Position numbers and translations under genes: made by a program. The notes beneath the pieces are model-generated. The model was not told the origin of the DNA, did no database searches, and was given only the letters and a program-made list of their open reading frames with translations. From Aeromonas piscicola (lineage in GTDB: Bacteria; Pseudomonadota; Gammaproteobacteria; Enterobacterales; Aeromonadaceae), in NCBI RefSeq assembly GCF_000820005.1, contig NZ_CDBL01000073.1:287947-351946 (forward strand): a DNA stretch of 64,000 nucleotides, written 5' to 3'. Of the stretch, positions 53,028-60,256 are shown piece after piece. Every line of letters starts with the position of its first letter. Within the stretch, counting starts at the first letter, position 1.

Positions 53028-53882
53028 TCATGTGCGAGGTGAAGCCACCAGTTCGCCATCCAGAGGGGCCTGGCTCACCACATGACGAATGGCGATGGGC
53101 TCGCGTACCGCTCCCTGCCAGATGGCATGGAGCTCGGGATGACGGGCCAGCAGCGTTATCAACTGCGGCTGCCATGACGCCTCATTTTGATAATCGCCAT
53201 TGATAAACCAGATCCGGCGCGCCCTGGCCGGGGAGCCCTTGAACACCCCCTGCGGGTGGGCGAGTAGCCGGTCAAACAGCGCCCAGTCGAGCGGGTCACC
53301 GGCCTCTATCCCGCACAGGGCCTGGAGCTCGGTCCAGCGGTGGATCTGCTGGGGGTCGGCCTTGGCCCCCACCATGGCGCCGCCCACCAGGGCGATCACC
53401 CAATCACTGCTCTGGGGAATGCAAGGTTCGTGCAAAGCGGGCACTTTCAATAACTTGTGATGGGCGCCGTCCGCCTCCACCAGGATGAGATCGAAGCGCT
53501 GCTGCCCCTTGATGAGATCAATCTGCTGGGGCGTGGGGCCTGCTACCTTGCCGCTGGCCTGATCGATATGGCTGAACAGGGCGACCAGGGTGGGGCCATC
53601 GGGCACTTGCTGGCAGCGGGTGAGCTGGCGGACGGGATCGGCTTCCAGGATCAATTCCCGATAGTGTGACTGGGCTGGCAGAAACATCCGGGTACTGGTG
53701 GTGAACAGCACCTTTTTACCCTGCCGATAAAAATATTCCGCCAGCCAGAACAGGGTGCTGGTTTTGCCGCCTGCACCGCAGAGGCTAATTAAGGTGGTAC
53801 GGCTATCTATATTTTCGGTGAGCGGGTTTAATAGTGTCTCAATATCGGGAAAGGCACGCTGGACAGGTGAGGGGATGGGCAT
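53028..53882 (-). CDS. yqeC: YqeC, putative selenium-dependent hydroxylase accessory protein
   Basis: 284 residues. A P-loop ATPase-like protein with TTLISLCGAGGKTSTLFWLAEYF (loop GAGGKTS near 36-42), TTSTRM, and the Walker-B-like LILVEADGAHHKLLKVP. It travels with YqeB and SelD-dependent molybdenum hydroxylases, and its exact reaction is unknown. The ATG at 53882 shares bases with the divergent mocA ATG at 53881, and no later in-frame start precedes the P-loop, so the overlap appears real. Its ribosome site is poor. It is followed 27 bp later by yqeB. Confidence 0.9.
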   Translation of the reverse strand: MPIPSPVQRAFPDIETLLNPLTENIDSRTTLISLCGAGGKTSTLFWLAEYFYRQGKKVLFTTSTRMFLPAQSHYRELILEADPVRQLTRCQQVPDGPTLVALFSHIDQASGKVAGPTPQQIDLIKGQQRFDLILVEADGAHHKLLKVPALHEPCIPQSSDWVIALVGGAMVGAKADPQQIHRWTELQALCGIEAGDPLDWALFDRLLAHPQGVFKGSPARARRIWFINGDYQNEASWQPQLITLLARHPELHAIWQGAVREPIAIRHVVSQAPLDGELVASPRT

Positions 53883-54513
53883 GGCAACGACCGATTCAAA
53901 TAAGGGCGCAGACAGTGAACAGCACTGTCATTCCAGAGCAAGATGCGACTGCATAATAACGGCGGCCGGCCTCTCGTCGCGAATGGGCGCGTGGAAACTG
54001 ATGCTACCGTATCGCCAGAGCACGATTCTTGATGAGAGTCTCAAAAATGCCCTCGCTTTCTGTGACCGGATTATTTTGGTGGTGGGGCATCGCGGTGATG
54101 AGTTGATGGCTCGCTATGCAGACAGACCCGAGATCCTGCTGGTGGAAAACCATGATTATGCACAGGGGCTCGGTAGCTCCATCCGGCTGGCATTGGCGGC
54201 CAGCAGCAGCGACTACCTCTTCATCTCCCACGGCGATCTGCCCTGCATTCCCCTCGATGTCTACCAGACGCTCTGGCAAGCACGGGGGCCCCACACACTT
54301 TTCCCCCGTTATCAAGGAGAGTCAGGGCACCCGGTGTTGCTGCCATCATCGCTTGGCAAGGCGCTGGCCGAGGCGCCGGTACAAGGCTCCATCCGTCGCT
54401 GGCTGATGGCACATCCCCATCGCTTCGTCGAGGTGCAAAGTGACGCCATCCTGCTGGATGTGGACACCCCTGAGCGTTATCAGGCGCTGTTGCGGGCAGA
54501 CGGCGCTGGCTGA
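53881..54513 (+). CDS. mocA: Molybdopterin cytidylyltransferase-like MocA
   Basis: 210 residues. Transfers CMP to molybdopterin to make the cytosine dinucleotide cofactor used by xanthine-dehydrogenase-type enzymes. The N-terminal nucleotide loop is CIITAAGLSSRMGAWKLMLPY (about 24-44), and the metal site is SHGDLPCI (about 118-125); the end holds LLDVDTPERY, as in MobA/MocA proteins. GAGGGG lies 6 nt before the ATG at 53881. The first 22 residues (hydrophilic, with CHSRARCDC) are longer than usual. Divergent from yqeC with overlapping start codons. Confidence 0.9.
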   Translation: MATTDSNKGADSEQHCHSRARCDCIITAAGLSSRMGAWKLMLPYRQSTILDESLKNALAFCDRIILVVGHRGDELMARYADRPEILLVENHDYAQGLGSSIRLALAASSSDYLFISHGDLPCIPLDVYQTLWQARGPHTLFPRYQGESGHPVLLPSSLGKALAEAPVQGSIRRWLMAHPHRFVEVQSDAILLDVDTPERYQALLRADGAG

Positions 54514-54592
54514 GCCTGGCTGTTGGTGAGTGCATAATTATGAAAGTCGGAGCCAGGGCGAACGCGGCATTTTTGCCGGTATGGTGGCCGAC

Positions 54593-54650
54593 ATTATCAC
54601 CCTGCGTGGCCTGATAAAGGCAGGCGCAACGAGATTATCAAACTGATATT
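54593..54650. promoter_or_regulatory. Putative YgeV enhancer region upstream of ygfK
   Basis: ATTATCAAACTGATATT (54634-54650) has the same ATTATCA-N3-TGATAAT design as the palindrome upstream of ygeW, with one mismatch. A second pair, ATTATCA (54593-54599) and TGATAAA (54612-54618), lies just upstream. It is about 170-225 bp before the sigma-54-type promoter, a usual enhancer distance. Confidence 0.55.
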
Positions 54651-54816
54651 CCAACCCCGCCAACGTGATACTTTCTCAGCATCTATCGCGATTGCTGCGT
54701 TATTAATGTGCGTTATTGATAGCTGCTCTCATTCCCTAAACAGGTATTGCCTGTCGACATTTCATTAATTCGAGGTGCCTCACGCTTTTACGCTCACAAA
54801 TTTAAATATGCCAGCA

Positions 54817-54833
54817 CTGGCCTGATTGTTGCT
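54817..54833 (+). promoter_or_regulatory. Sigma-54-type promoter of ygfK
   Basis: CTGGCCTGATTGTTGCT fits YTGGCACG-N4-TTGCW: GG and GC are separated by exactly 10 bases and the -12 element TTGCT is perfect. Two of the eight -24-side positions differ. It lies 101 bp before the ygfK ATG and downstream of the ATTATCA repeats, and the island encodes a sigma-54 activator. Confidence 0.65.
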
Positions 54834-54917
54834 CTTGTCTGTTTCAAGGGGCTGCCTTGTGAATGAGCCCCATTTATTCACCCAGTCAATGAGCAGAGCC
54901 GCTGCAAGGAGATCATC

Positions 54918-57900
54918 ATGGGCGATATTATGCGACCCGTTCCGTTCAAGAACCTTCTGACCCGTATTTTCGCGGAATATAAAGAGAGTCAGAGCATTTT
55001 CGGTATTCCCGCCGCGCAATTCTATCGCAAGCAGGACGAGCGCAAGATCAAGGTGTTCGGTGAAACCTGCGAAACCCCCATAGGCCCGGCAGCTGGCCCC
55101 CATACCCAGTTGGCCCAGAACATCGTCACCTCCTGGCTGACCGGCGGGCGCTTTATCGAGCTCAAGACGGTGCAGATCCTGGACCGTCTCGAACTGGAAA
55201 AGCCCTGCATCGATGCCGAGGATGAGTGCTTCAATACCGAGTGGTCCACCGAGTTCACCCTGCCCAAGGCGTTCGATGAGTACCTGAAAGCCTGGTTTGC
55301 CCTCTATCTGCTGGAGGAGGTGTTTGACCCCCGCCTCGATGGAGAGGCCAAATCCTTCATCTTCAACATGAGCGTGGGCTACAACCTCGACGGCATCAAA
55401 CAGCCGCCGATGCAGCAATTCATCCACAGCCTGATGGATGCCAGCACCAGTCCGAAGTTTGCCGAGTACCAGCAGGTGGTGCGCGAACTGGTGGCCGACC
55501 CGCAATTTATCGCCGAGCTGGGTCTGGGCTCCCGTCGCGATCGTCTGCAACAGCTGGCGGATCGCATTCCAGCCGATATGGTGCACGGCCTCACCCTCTC
55601 CACCATGCACGGCTGCCCGCCCAACGAGATCGAGGCCATCTGCCGCTACATGCTGGAAGAGAAGGGGCTCAACACCTTCGTCAAACTGAACCCGACCCTG
55701 CTGGGCTACCCGCGGGTGCGCGAGATCCTCGACACCTGCGGCTTTGATTACATCGGTCTGAGCGAAGCGTCGTTCGATCACGACCTCAAGCTGGATCAGG
55801 CCAAAGGGATGCTGGTTCGCCTGATGGCGCTGGGGGCCGAGAAGGGGCTGACCTTCGGGGTCAAGCTGACCAACACGCTCGGCACCATCAACCGCAAGGG
55901 GGCGTTGCCGGGGGATGAGATGTACATGTCCGGCCGGGCGCTGTTCCCGCTCTCCATCAACGTGGCGGCCGTGCTCTCCCGCGCCTTCGATGGCAAGCTG
56001 CCCATCTCCTACTCGGGCGGCGCCAGCAAGTTCAACATTGCAGAGATCTTCGAAACCGGCATCCGTCCTATCACCATGGCCACCGACCTGCTGAAACCGG
56101 GTGGCTACCTGCGCCAGATTGAGTGCCTCAAAGAGATAGATGCGTCGGGCAGCTGGGGCATGAGTCAGGTGGATGTGGCCAAGCTGGAGCGGCTTGCCGC
56201 CAAGGCCCTCACCATGGACTACACCCAGAAGGAGTGGAAGTCCGAGGATCGCATCGAAGTGGGCGGTGGCCTGCCGCTGACCGACTGCTACGTGGCGCCC
56301 TGTGTCACTGCCTGCGCCGTGCATCAGGATATTCCCGAGTACATTCGCCTGATGGGCGAGGGTGAATACGTGGCTGCCCTTGAGCTGATTTATCAGCGCA
56401 ACGCCTTGCCTGCCATCACCGGCCATATCTGCGATCACCAGTGCCAGTACAACTGCACCCGTCTCGACTACGACAGCCCGCTCAATATCCGCGAGCTCAA
56501 GAAGGTCGCGCTGGAGCGCGGCTGGGAAGGGTACAAGGCGCGCTGGCACAAGCCGGCAGGCAGCGGTGACAAGCACCCGGTTGCGGTGATTGGCGCAGGC
56601 CCGGCCGGTCTCTCCGCCGGTTACTTCCTGGCCCGTGCCGGTCATCCGGTCACCGTGTTCGAGCGTGAAGTCGATGCCGGTGGCGTGGTCAAGCACATCA
56701 TCCCCGAGTTCCGCATTCCGGCGGAGCTTATCCAGCACGACATCGACTTTGTCGCCGCCCACGGGGTCAAGTTCGAATTTGGCTGCGATCCGGCGCTCAC
56801 CGTCGACAAGCTGCACGCCCAGGGCTTTACCTATGTCTTCGTCGGTATCGGTGCCGACAAGAATGGCGGCATGCGCCTCGAAGGGGGTCATGATCGGGTC
56901 TACAAATCCTTTAACTTCCTGCGCAGCTTCAATCAGGGTAAACCGCTGCCGCTCGGCCGCCATGTCGCCGTGATCGGGGCGGGCAATACCGCCATGGATT
57001 GCGCCCGCGCCGCCCTCAAGGTGCCTGGTGTCAGCGATGTGACCGTGATCTACCGTCGCAGTGAGAAAGAAATGCCCGCCTATCGCGAGGAGGTTCTGGA
57101 AGCGGTGGAGGATGGAGTGCGTTTTTGCTTCCTCACCAATCCGGAGCGCTTTGACAAAGATGGCAAGCTTGTCGTGCGGATGATGGCGCTGGGGGATCCT
57201 GACGAGCAGGGTCGCCGCCGTCCGGTGCCCACAGAGCAGACCGAAGTGATGCAGATGGATGCCTTGATCACCGCCATCGGCGAACAGCCTGATTGCGAAG
57301 TGCTGAAAGCCATGGGCATTCCCCTTGGCAGCGATGGCTGGCCCGAGGTGGATAGCCAGACTGGCGAGAGCAGCCGTCGCAACGTCTTCCTGATTGGTGA
57401 CGTGCAGAGCGGCCCGTCCTCCATCGTCGGTGCCATCGGTGGTGCCCGCCGCGCTGCAGATCTGGTGCTGGCCCGTGAGCATATCGCTGGCAGTCAGGCT
57501 GAGGTATCAATCCAGCCGTCGGGCAAAGACGAGATCTACCGCCGCAAGGGGAGCATCGCCGTCACCATGGTCGACAAGGGCGAGCGGGAGGCCTTCGTGG
57601 CGCAAGAGGCGCACCGTTGCCTTGAGTGCAACTACCTCTGCAGCAAGTGCGTGGACGTTTGCCCCAACCGGGCCAACGTCGCCATTGCGGTGCCGGGCTT
57701 CAAGGACCAGTTCCAGACATTGCACCTGGATGCCTACTGCAACGAGTGCGGCAACTGCGCCCAGTTCTGCCCGTGGCAGGGCAAGCCCTATCAGGACAAG
57801 GTCACCATCTTCAGCCTGCCGCAGGACTTCGACAACAGCCGCAACCCCGGTTTCTATCTGGCCCAAACCGGCGAAGGGTGTGGTGAGCTGCAGGTGCGTC

Positions 57901-58040
57901 AGGATGGCGAGACCTATCGCCTGACCATCGATGCCCAGAGCCGGATCAAGGATGCCCCCGAGGCGCTCGCTGACATGTGCCGCATCATCAGCCATGTCCA
58001 TGCTCATCATCACTACCTGCTGGGGGCCGTCGAGGCCTGA
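54918..58040 (+). CDS. ygfK: YgfK, large Fe-S flavoprotein oxidoreductase
   Basis: 1040 residues starting MGDIMRPVPFKNLL, as in E. coli YgfK. The N-terminal part (about 30-430) resembles dihydroorotate-dehydrogenase-like barrels. A GltD-like Fe-S region starts at CYVAPCVTACAVHQDIPEY (about 456). The FAD loop VAVIGAGPAGLSAGYFLARAG is at about 554 and the NAD(P) loop HVAVIGAGNTAMDCARAA at about 682. Two C-terminal ferredoxin motifs are CLECNYLCSKCVDVCP (about 900) and CNECGNCAQFCP (about 941). It was annotated as a selenate reductase subunit. In this island it more likely passes electrons to or from the XdhD/YgfM hydroxylase. It has its own sigma-54-type promoter. Confidence 0.93.
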   Translation: MGDIMRPVPFKNLLTRIFAEYKESQSIFGIPAAQFYRKQDERKIKVFGETCETPIGPAAGPHTQLAQNIVTSWLTGGRFIELKTVQILDRLELEKPCIDAEDECFNTEWSTEFTLPKAFDEYLKAWFALYLLEEVFDPRLDGEAKSFIFNMSVGYNLDGIKQPPMQQFIHSLMDASTSPKFAEYQQVVRELVADPQFIAELGLGSRRDRLQQLADRIPADMVHGLTLSTMHGCPPNEIEAICRYMLEEKGLNTFVKLNPTLLGYPRVREILDTCGFDYIGLSEASFDHDLKLDQAKGMLVRLMALGAEKGLTFGVKLTNTLGTINRKGALPGDEMYMSGRALFPLSINVAAVLSRAFDGKLPISYSGGASKFNIAEIFETGIRPITMATDLLKPGGYLRQIECLKEIDASGSWGMSQVDVAKLERLAAKALTMDYTQKEWKSEDRIEVGGGLPLTDCYVAPCVTACAVHQDIPEYIRLMGEGEYVAALELIYQRNALPAITGHICDHQCQYNCTRLDYDSPLNIRELKKVALERGWEGYKARWHKPAGSGDKHPVAVIGAGPAGLSAGYFLARAGHPVTVFEREVDAGGVVKHIIPEFRIPAELIQHDIDFVAAHGVKFEFGCDPALTVDKLHAQGFTYVFVGIGADKNGGMRLEGGHDRVYKSFNFLRSFNQGKPLPLGRHVAVIGAGNTAMDCARAALKVPGVSDVTVIYRRSEKEMPAYREEVLEAVEDGVRFCFLTNPERFDKDGKLVVRMMALGDPDEQGRRRPVPTEQTEVMQMDALITAIGEQPDCEVLKAMGIPLGSDGWPEVDSQTGESSRRNVFLIGDVQSGPSSIVGAIGGARRAADLVLAREHIAGSQAEVSIQPSGKDEIYRRKGSIAVTMVDKGEREAFVAQEAHRCLECNYLCSKCVDVCPNRANVAIAVPGFKDQFQTLHLDAYCNECGNCAQFCPWQGKPYQDKVTIFSLPQDFDNSRNPGFYLAQTGEGCGELQVRQDGETYRLTIDAQSRIKDAPEALADMCRIISHVHAHHHYLLGAVEA

Positions 58041-58070
58041 GCGAACCACGAATAAGCGAAGGAGCAAACC

Positions 58071-59399
58071 ATGTTTATTCTGAAGAACGTCACTGCCGTC
58101 CAGCTGGAGCCGACCCGGGTGCTGGAAGGGGGGGATATCGCCATCGAAGGGACGCTGATCAAAGCGGTGGGGCCCAATCTGCGGGCCCTCTACCCGGAGG
58201 CCAACTATCGGGAGATGGGCGGCAAGCTGGTGATGCCGGGCATCGTCTGCGCCCACAACCACTTCTACTCCGGCCTGTCGCGGGGGATCATGGCCAACAT
58301 CGCCCCCTGCCCGGACTTTATCTCCACCCTGAAAAACCTCTGGTGGCGGCTCGATCGGGCGCTCGATGAAGAGTCCCTCTACTACAGCGGTCTCATCTGC
58401 TCGCTGGAAGCGATCAAGAGCGGCTGCAGCGCGGTGATCGACCACCACGCTTCGCCCAACTTCATCAAGGGCTCCCTCAACGTGCTGCGCAAAGGGTTTG
58501 TGGAGGCGGGTCTGCGCGGCATGACCTGCTTTGAGACCACGGATCGCAACGGCGGTCTCGCCGAGCTGCAGGCCGGGGTGGAGGAGAACATCCTGTTCGC
58601 GCAAGCCATTGATGCCGCCAAGGCCAAGGGGAGCGAACCCTATCTGGTGGAAGCGCACATCGGCGCCCACGCCCCCTTCACCGTGCCCGACGAAGGGCTG
58701 GCCATGCTGCGCGAAGCGGTGCAGGTGACCGGTCGCGGTCTGCATATCCATGTGGCGGAAGACCGCTACGACATGGCGCACGGCCACCACCACTATGGCA
58801 AGGAGCCCATCGCCCGGCTGGATGAGTTTGGCCTTATCGACAGCAAATCCCTGGTGGCCCATGGCATCTACCTGAGCCCGGCCGACATCGAGCTGCTCAA
58901 CAGCCGCGATGCCTTCCTGGTGCACAACGCCCGCTCCAACATGAACAACCACGTGGGCTACAACATGCACTTGCCTGAGTACCGCAATCTTGCGCTCGGC
59001 ACCGATGGTATCGGCTCCGACATGCTCGAAGAGCTCAAGTTCGCCTATTTCAAGCACAAGGATGCCGGCGGCGCCCTGTGGCCCGACAGCTTTGCCCGCT
59101 TCCTGTGGAACGGCAACACATTGCTGGATCGCAATTTCGGCGCCAAATTTGGCCGCCTGGAGCCTGGCTACAAGGCCGATCTCACCATCTGCGACTACGA
59201 CTCACCGACTCCGCTGGCACCGCGCAACCTCGGCGGCCATCTCGCCTTTGGTATGGGCTCAGCCAGCGTCAACAGCGTGATGGTTGAGGGGCGCATGGTG
59301 TATCAGGATCGCGAGTTTCCGTTCGATGTCGCGCCCATTTACGAGCAGGCCAGCAAGGTGGCGAGCCGCCTGTGGCAACGGATGGATCAGCTGGCCTAA
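58071..59399 (+). CDS. ssnA: SsnA, metal-dependent aminohydrolase
   Basis: 442 residues, AAGGAG 8 nt before the ATG. An amidohydrolase of the cytosine/guanine deaminase group. Metal ligands: HNH in VCAHNHFYSGLSRG (about 63-75), the His in EAHIGAHAPF and HIHVAE (about 225), the His in VAHGIYL (about 262), and the Asp in LGTDGIGSD (about 309-317). E. coli SsnA was first noted for stationary-phase viability loss. In the purine island it probably deaminates or opens a purine ring. It starts 30 bp after ygfK and lies 80 bp before ygfM, in the same run. Confidence 0.93.
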   Translation: MFILKNVTAVQLEPTRVLEGGDIAIEGTLIKAVGPNLRALYPEANYREMGGKLVMPGIVCAHNHFYSGLSRGIMANIAPCPDFISTLKNLWWRLDRALDEESLYYSGLICSLEAIKSGCSAVIDHHASPNFIKGSLNVLRKGFVEAGLRGMTCFETTDRNGGLAELQAGVEENILFAQAIDAAKAKGSEPYLVEAHIGAHAPFTVPDEGLAMLREAVQVTGRGLHIHVAEDRYDMAHGHHHYGKEPIARLDEFGLIDSKSLVAHGIYLSPADIELLNSRDAFLVHNARSNMNNHVGYNMHLPEYRNLALGTDGIGSDMLEELKFAYFKHKDAGGALWPDSFARFLWNGNTLLDRNFGAKFGRLEPGYKADLTICDYDSPTPLAPRNLGGHLAFGMGSASVNSVMVEGRMVYQDREFPFDVAPIYEQASKVASRLWQRMDQLA

Positions 59400-59479
59400 G
59401 GCCACTTTCCACAGTTTTGGACCGGATTGCCCGCCCTGTGGATCTCCCCGGCGGCGGGCAGCAAGAGTAAGGACGACAC

Positions 59480-60256
59480 ATGATTGAGCAATTCTTCCGA
59501 CCCGAGCAACTGGGTCAGGCTTTGGAACTCAAGGCCCGCTTTGGCAACGACGCCGTCTACATGGGGGGCGGCAGCAAGCTTAACGCCGCGCCGACCCGCA
59601 CCGACAAGAAGGTCGCCATCTCGCTGGATAGGCTTGGGCTTGGCCAGATTGAGCAGCAGCACGGCCAGCTCCATATCGGCGCCACCGTCACCCTGCAGAC
59701 CCTCAAAGAGGATCCCCGCACCCCGGCCGCCCTGTGCGAGGCGCTGGGCTTTGTCTACTCCCGCCATCTGCGCAATCAGGCCACCCTCGGCGGCGAACTT
59801 GCCTGCCAGCAGCAGGACTCCCCCTTGCTGCCGGTGCTGCTGGTACTCGAAGCGGTAGTGGTGCTGGAGAACAACCTGCTGCAACCCATCGACGCCTATC
59901 TGGCGGGTCAGCGCAATGCCCTGGTGCTGGGAGTTGTGCTGCCGGAGCCTGAACTGCGCTGCGCCACCCGCCGCATCAGCCGCAACGCCGACGGGCTGGC
60001 GGTGATGACCGCCGCCGTGGCCCTCGACAGCATTGGCGATATGCGGGTGGCCGTCGCTGGCGTCACCCCGCAGCCGATGCGTTTGCGGGATCTGGAGCGC
60101 CGCGATCTGCACGATGCCGCGCTGGAGGCCGCCGTGAGCGAGCTGATTTCGCCCCGTGAGGATCTGGCGGGCAGCATAAGTTACAAGCGGTATATCACCG
60201 GCGTGGTGGTGGCGGATCTGCTGGTGGACTGCCAGCAGCAGGAGGTACAAGCATGA
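59480..60256 (+). CDS. ygfM: YgfM, FAD-binding subunit of the molybdenum hydroxylase
   Basis: 258 residues, AAGGA 6 nt before the ATG. The FAD-binding PCMH domain (about 1-170) has YMGGGSKLNAAPTR and YSRHLRNQATLGGELACQQ, which bind FAD phosphate and isoalloxazine in xanthine-dehydrogenase medium subunits; the CO-dehydrogenase-type C-terminal domain follows. It moves electrons between XdhD and an outside carrier. It overlaps xdhD by 4 nt (ATGA), so the two are made together. Confidence 0.92.
   Translation: MIEQFFRPEQLGQALELKARFGNDAVYMGGGSKLNAAPTRTDKKVAISLDRLGLGQIEQQHGQLHIGATVTLQTLKEDPRTPAALCEALGFVYSRHLRNQATLGGELACQQQDSPLLPVLLVLEAVVVLENNLLQPIDAYLAGQRNALVLGVVLPEPELRCATRRISRNADGLAVMTAAVALDSIGDMRVAVAGVTPQPMRLRDLERRDLHDAALEAAVSELISPREDLAGSISYKRYITGVVVADLLVDCQQQEVQA

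Larger units (their letters stand above)
54514..54917. other. 404-bp control region between mocA and ygfK
   Basis: No gene seen. It holds the ATTATCA repeats (54593-54650), a direct repeat TGCGTTATT (twice between about 54690 and 54718), and the sigma-54-type promoter at 54817. The part from 54640 to 54830 is AT-rich compared with the rest of the window. I see no clear terminator for mocA, so it might read through to ygfK. Confidence 0.6.

Noticed and set aside
54780-57482. Open frame of 900 codons on the minus strand inside ygfK
   Set aside because: The opposite strand encodes YgfK with full-length similarity and all Fe-S and nucleotide motifs. The minus-strand product is rich in His, Gly and Gln without any domain, as expected for an antisense frame in GC-rich coding DNA.
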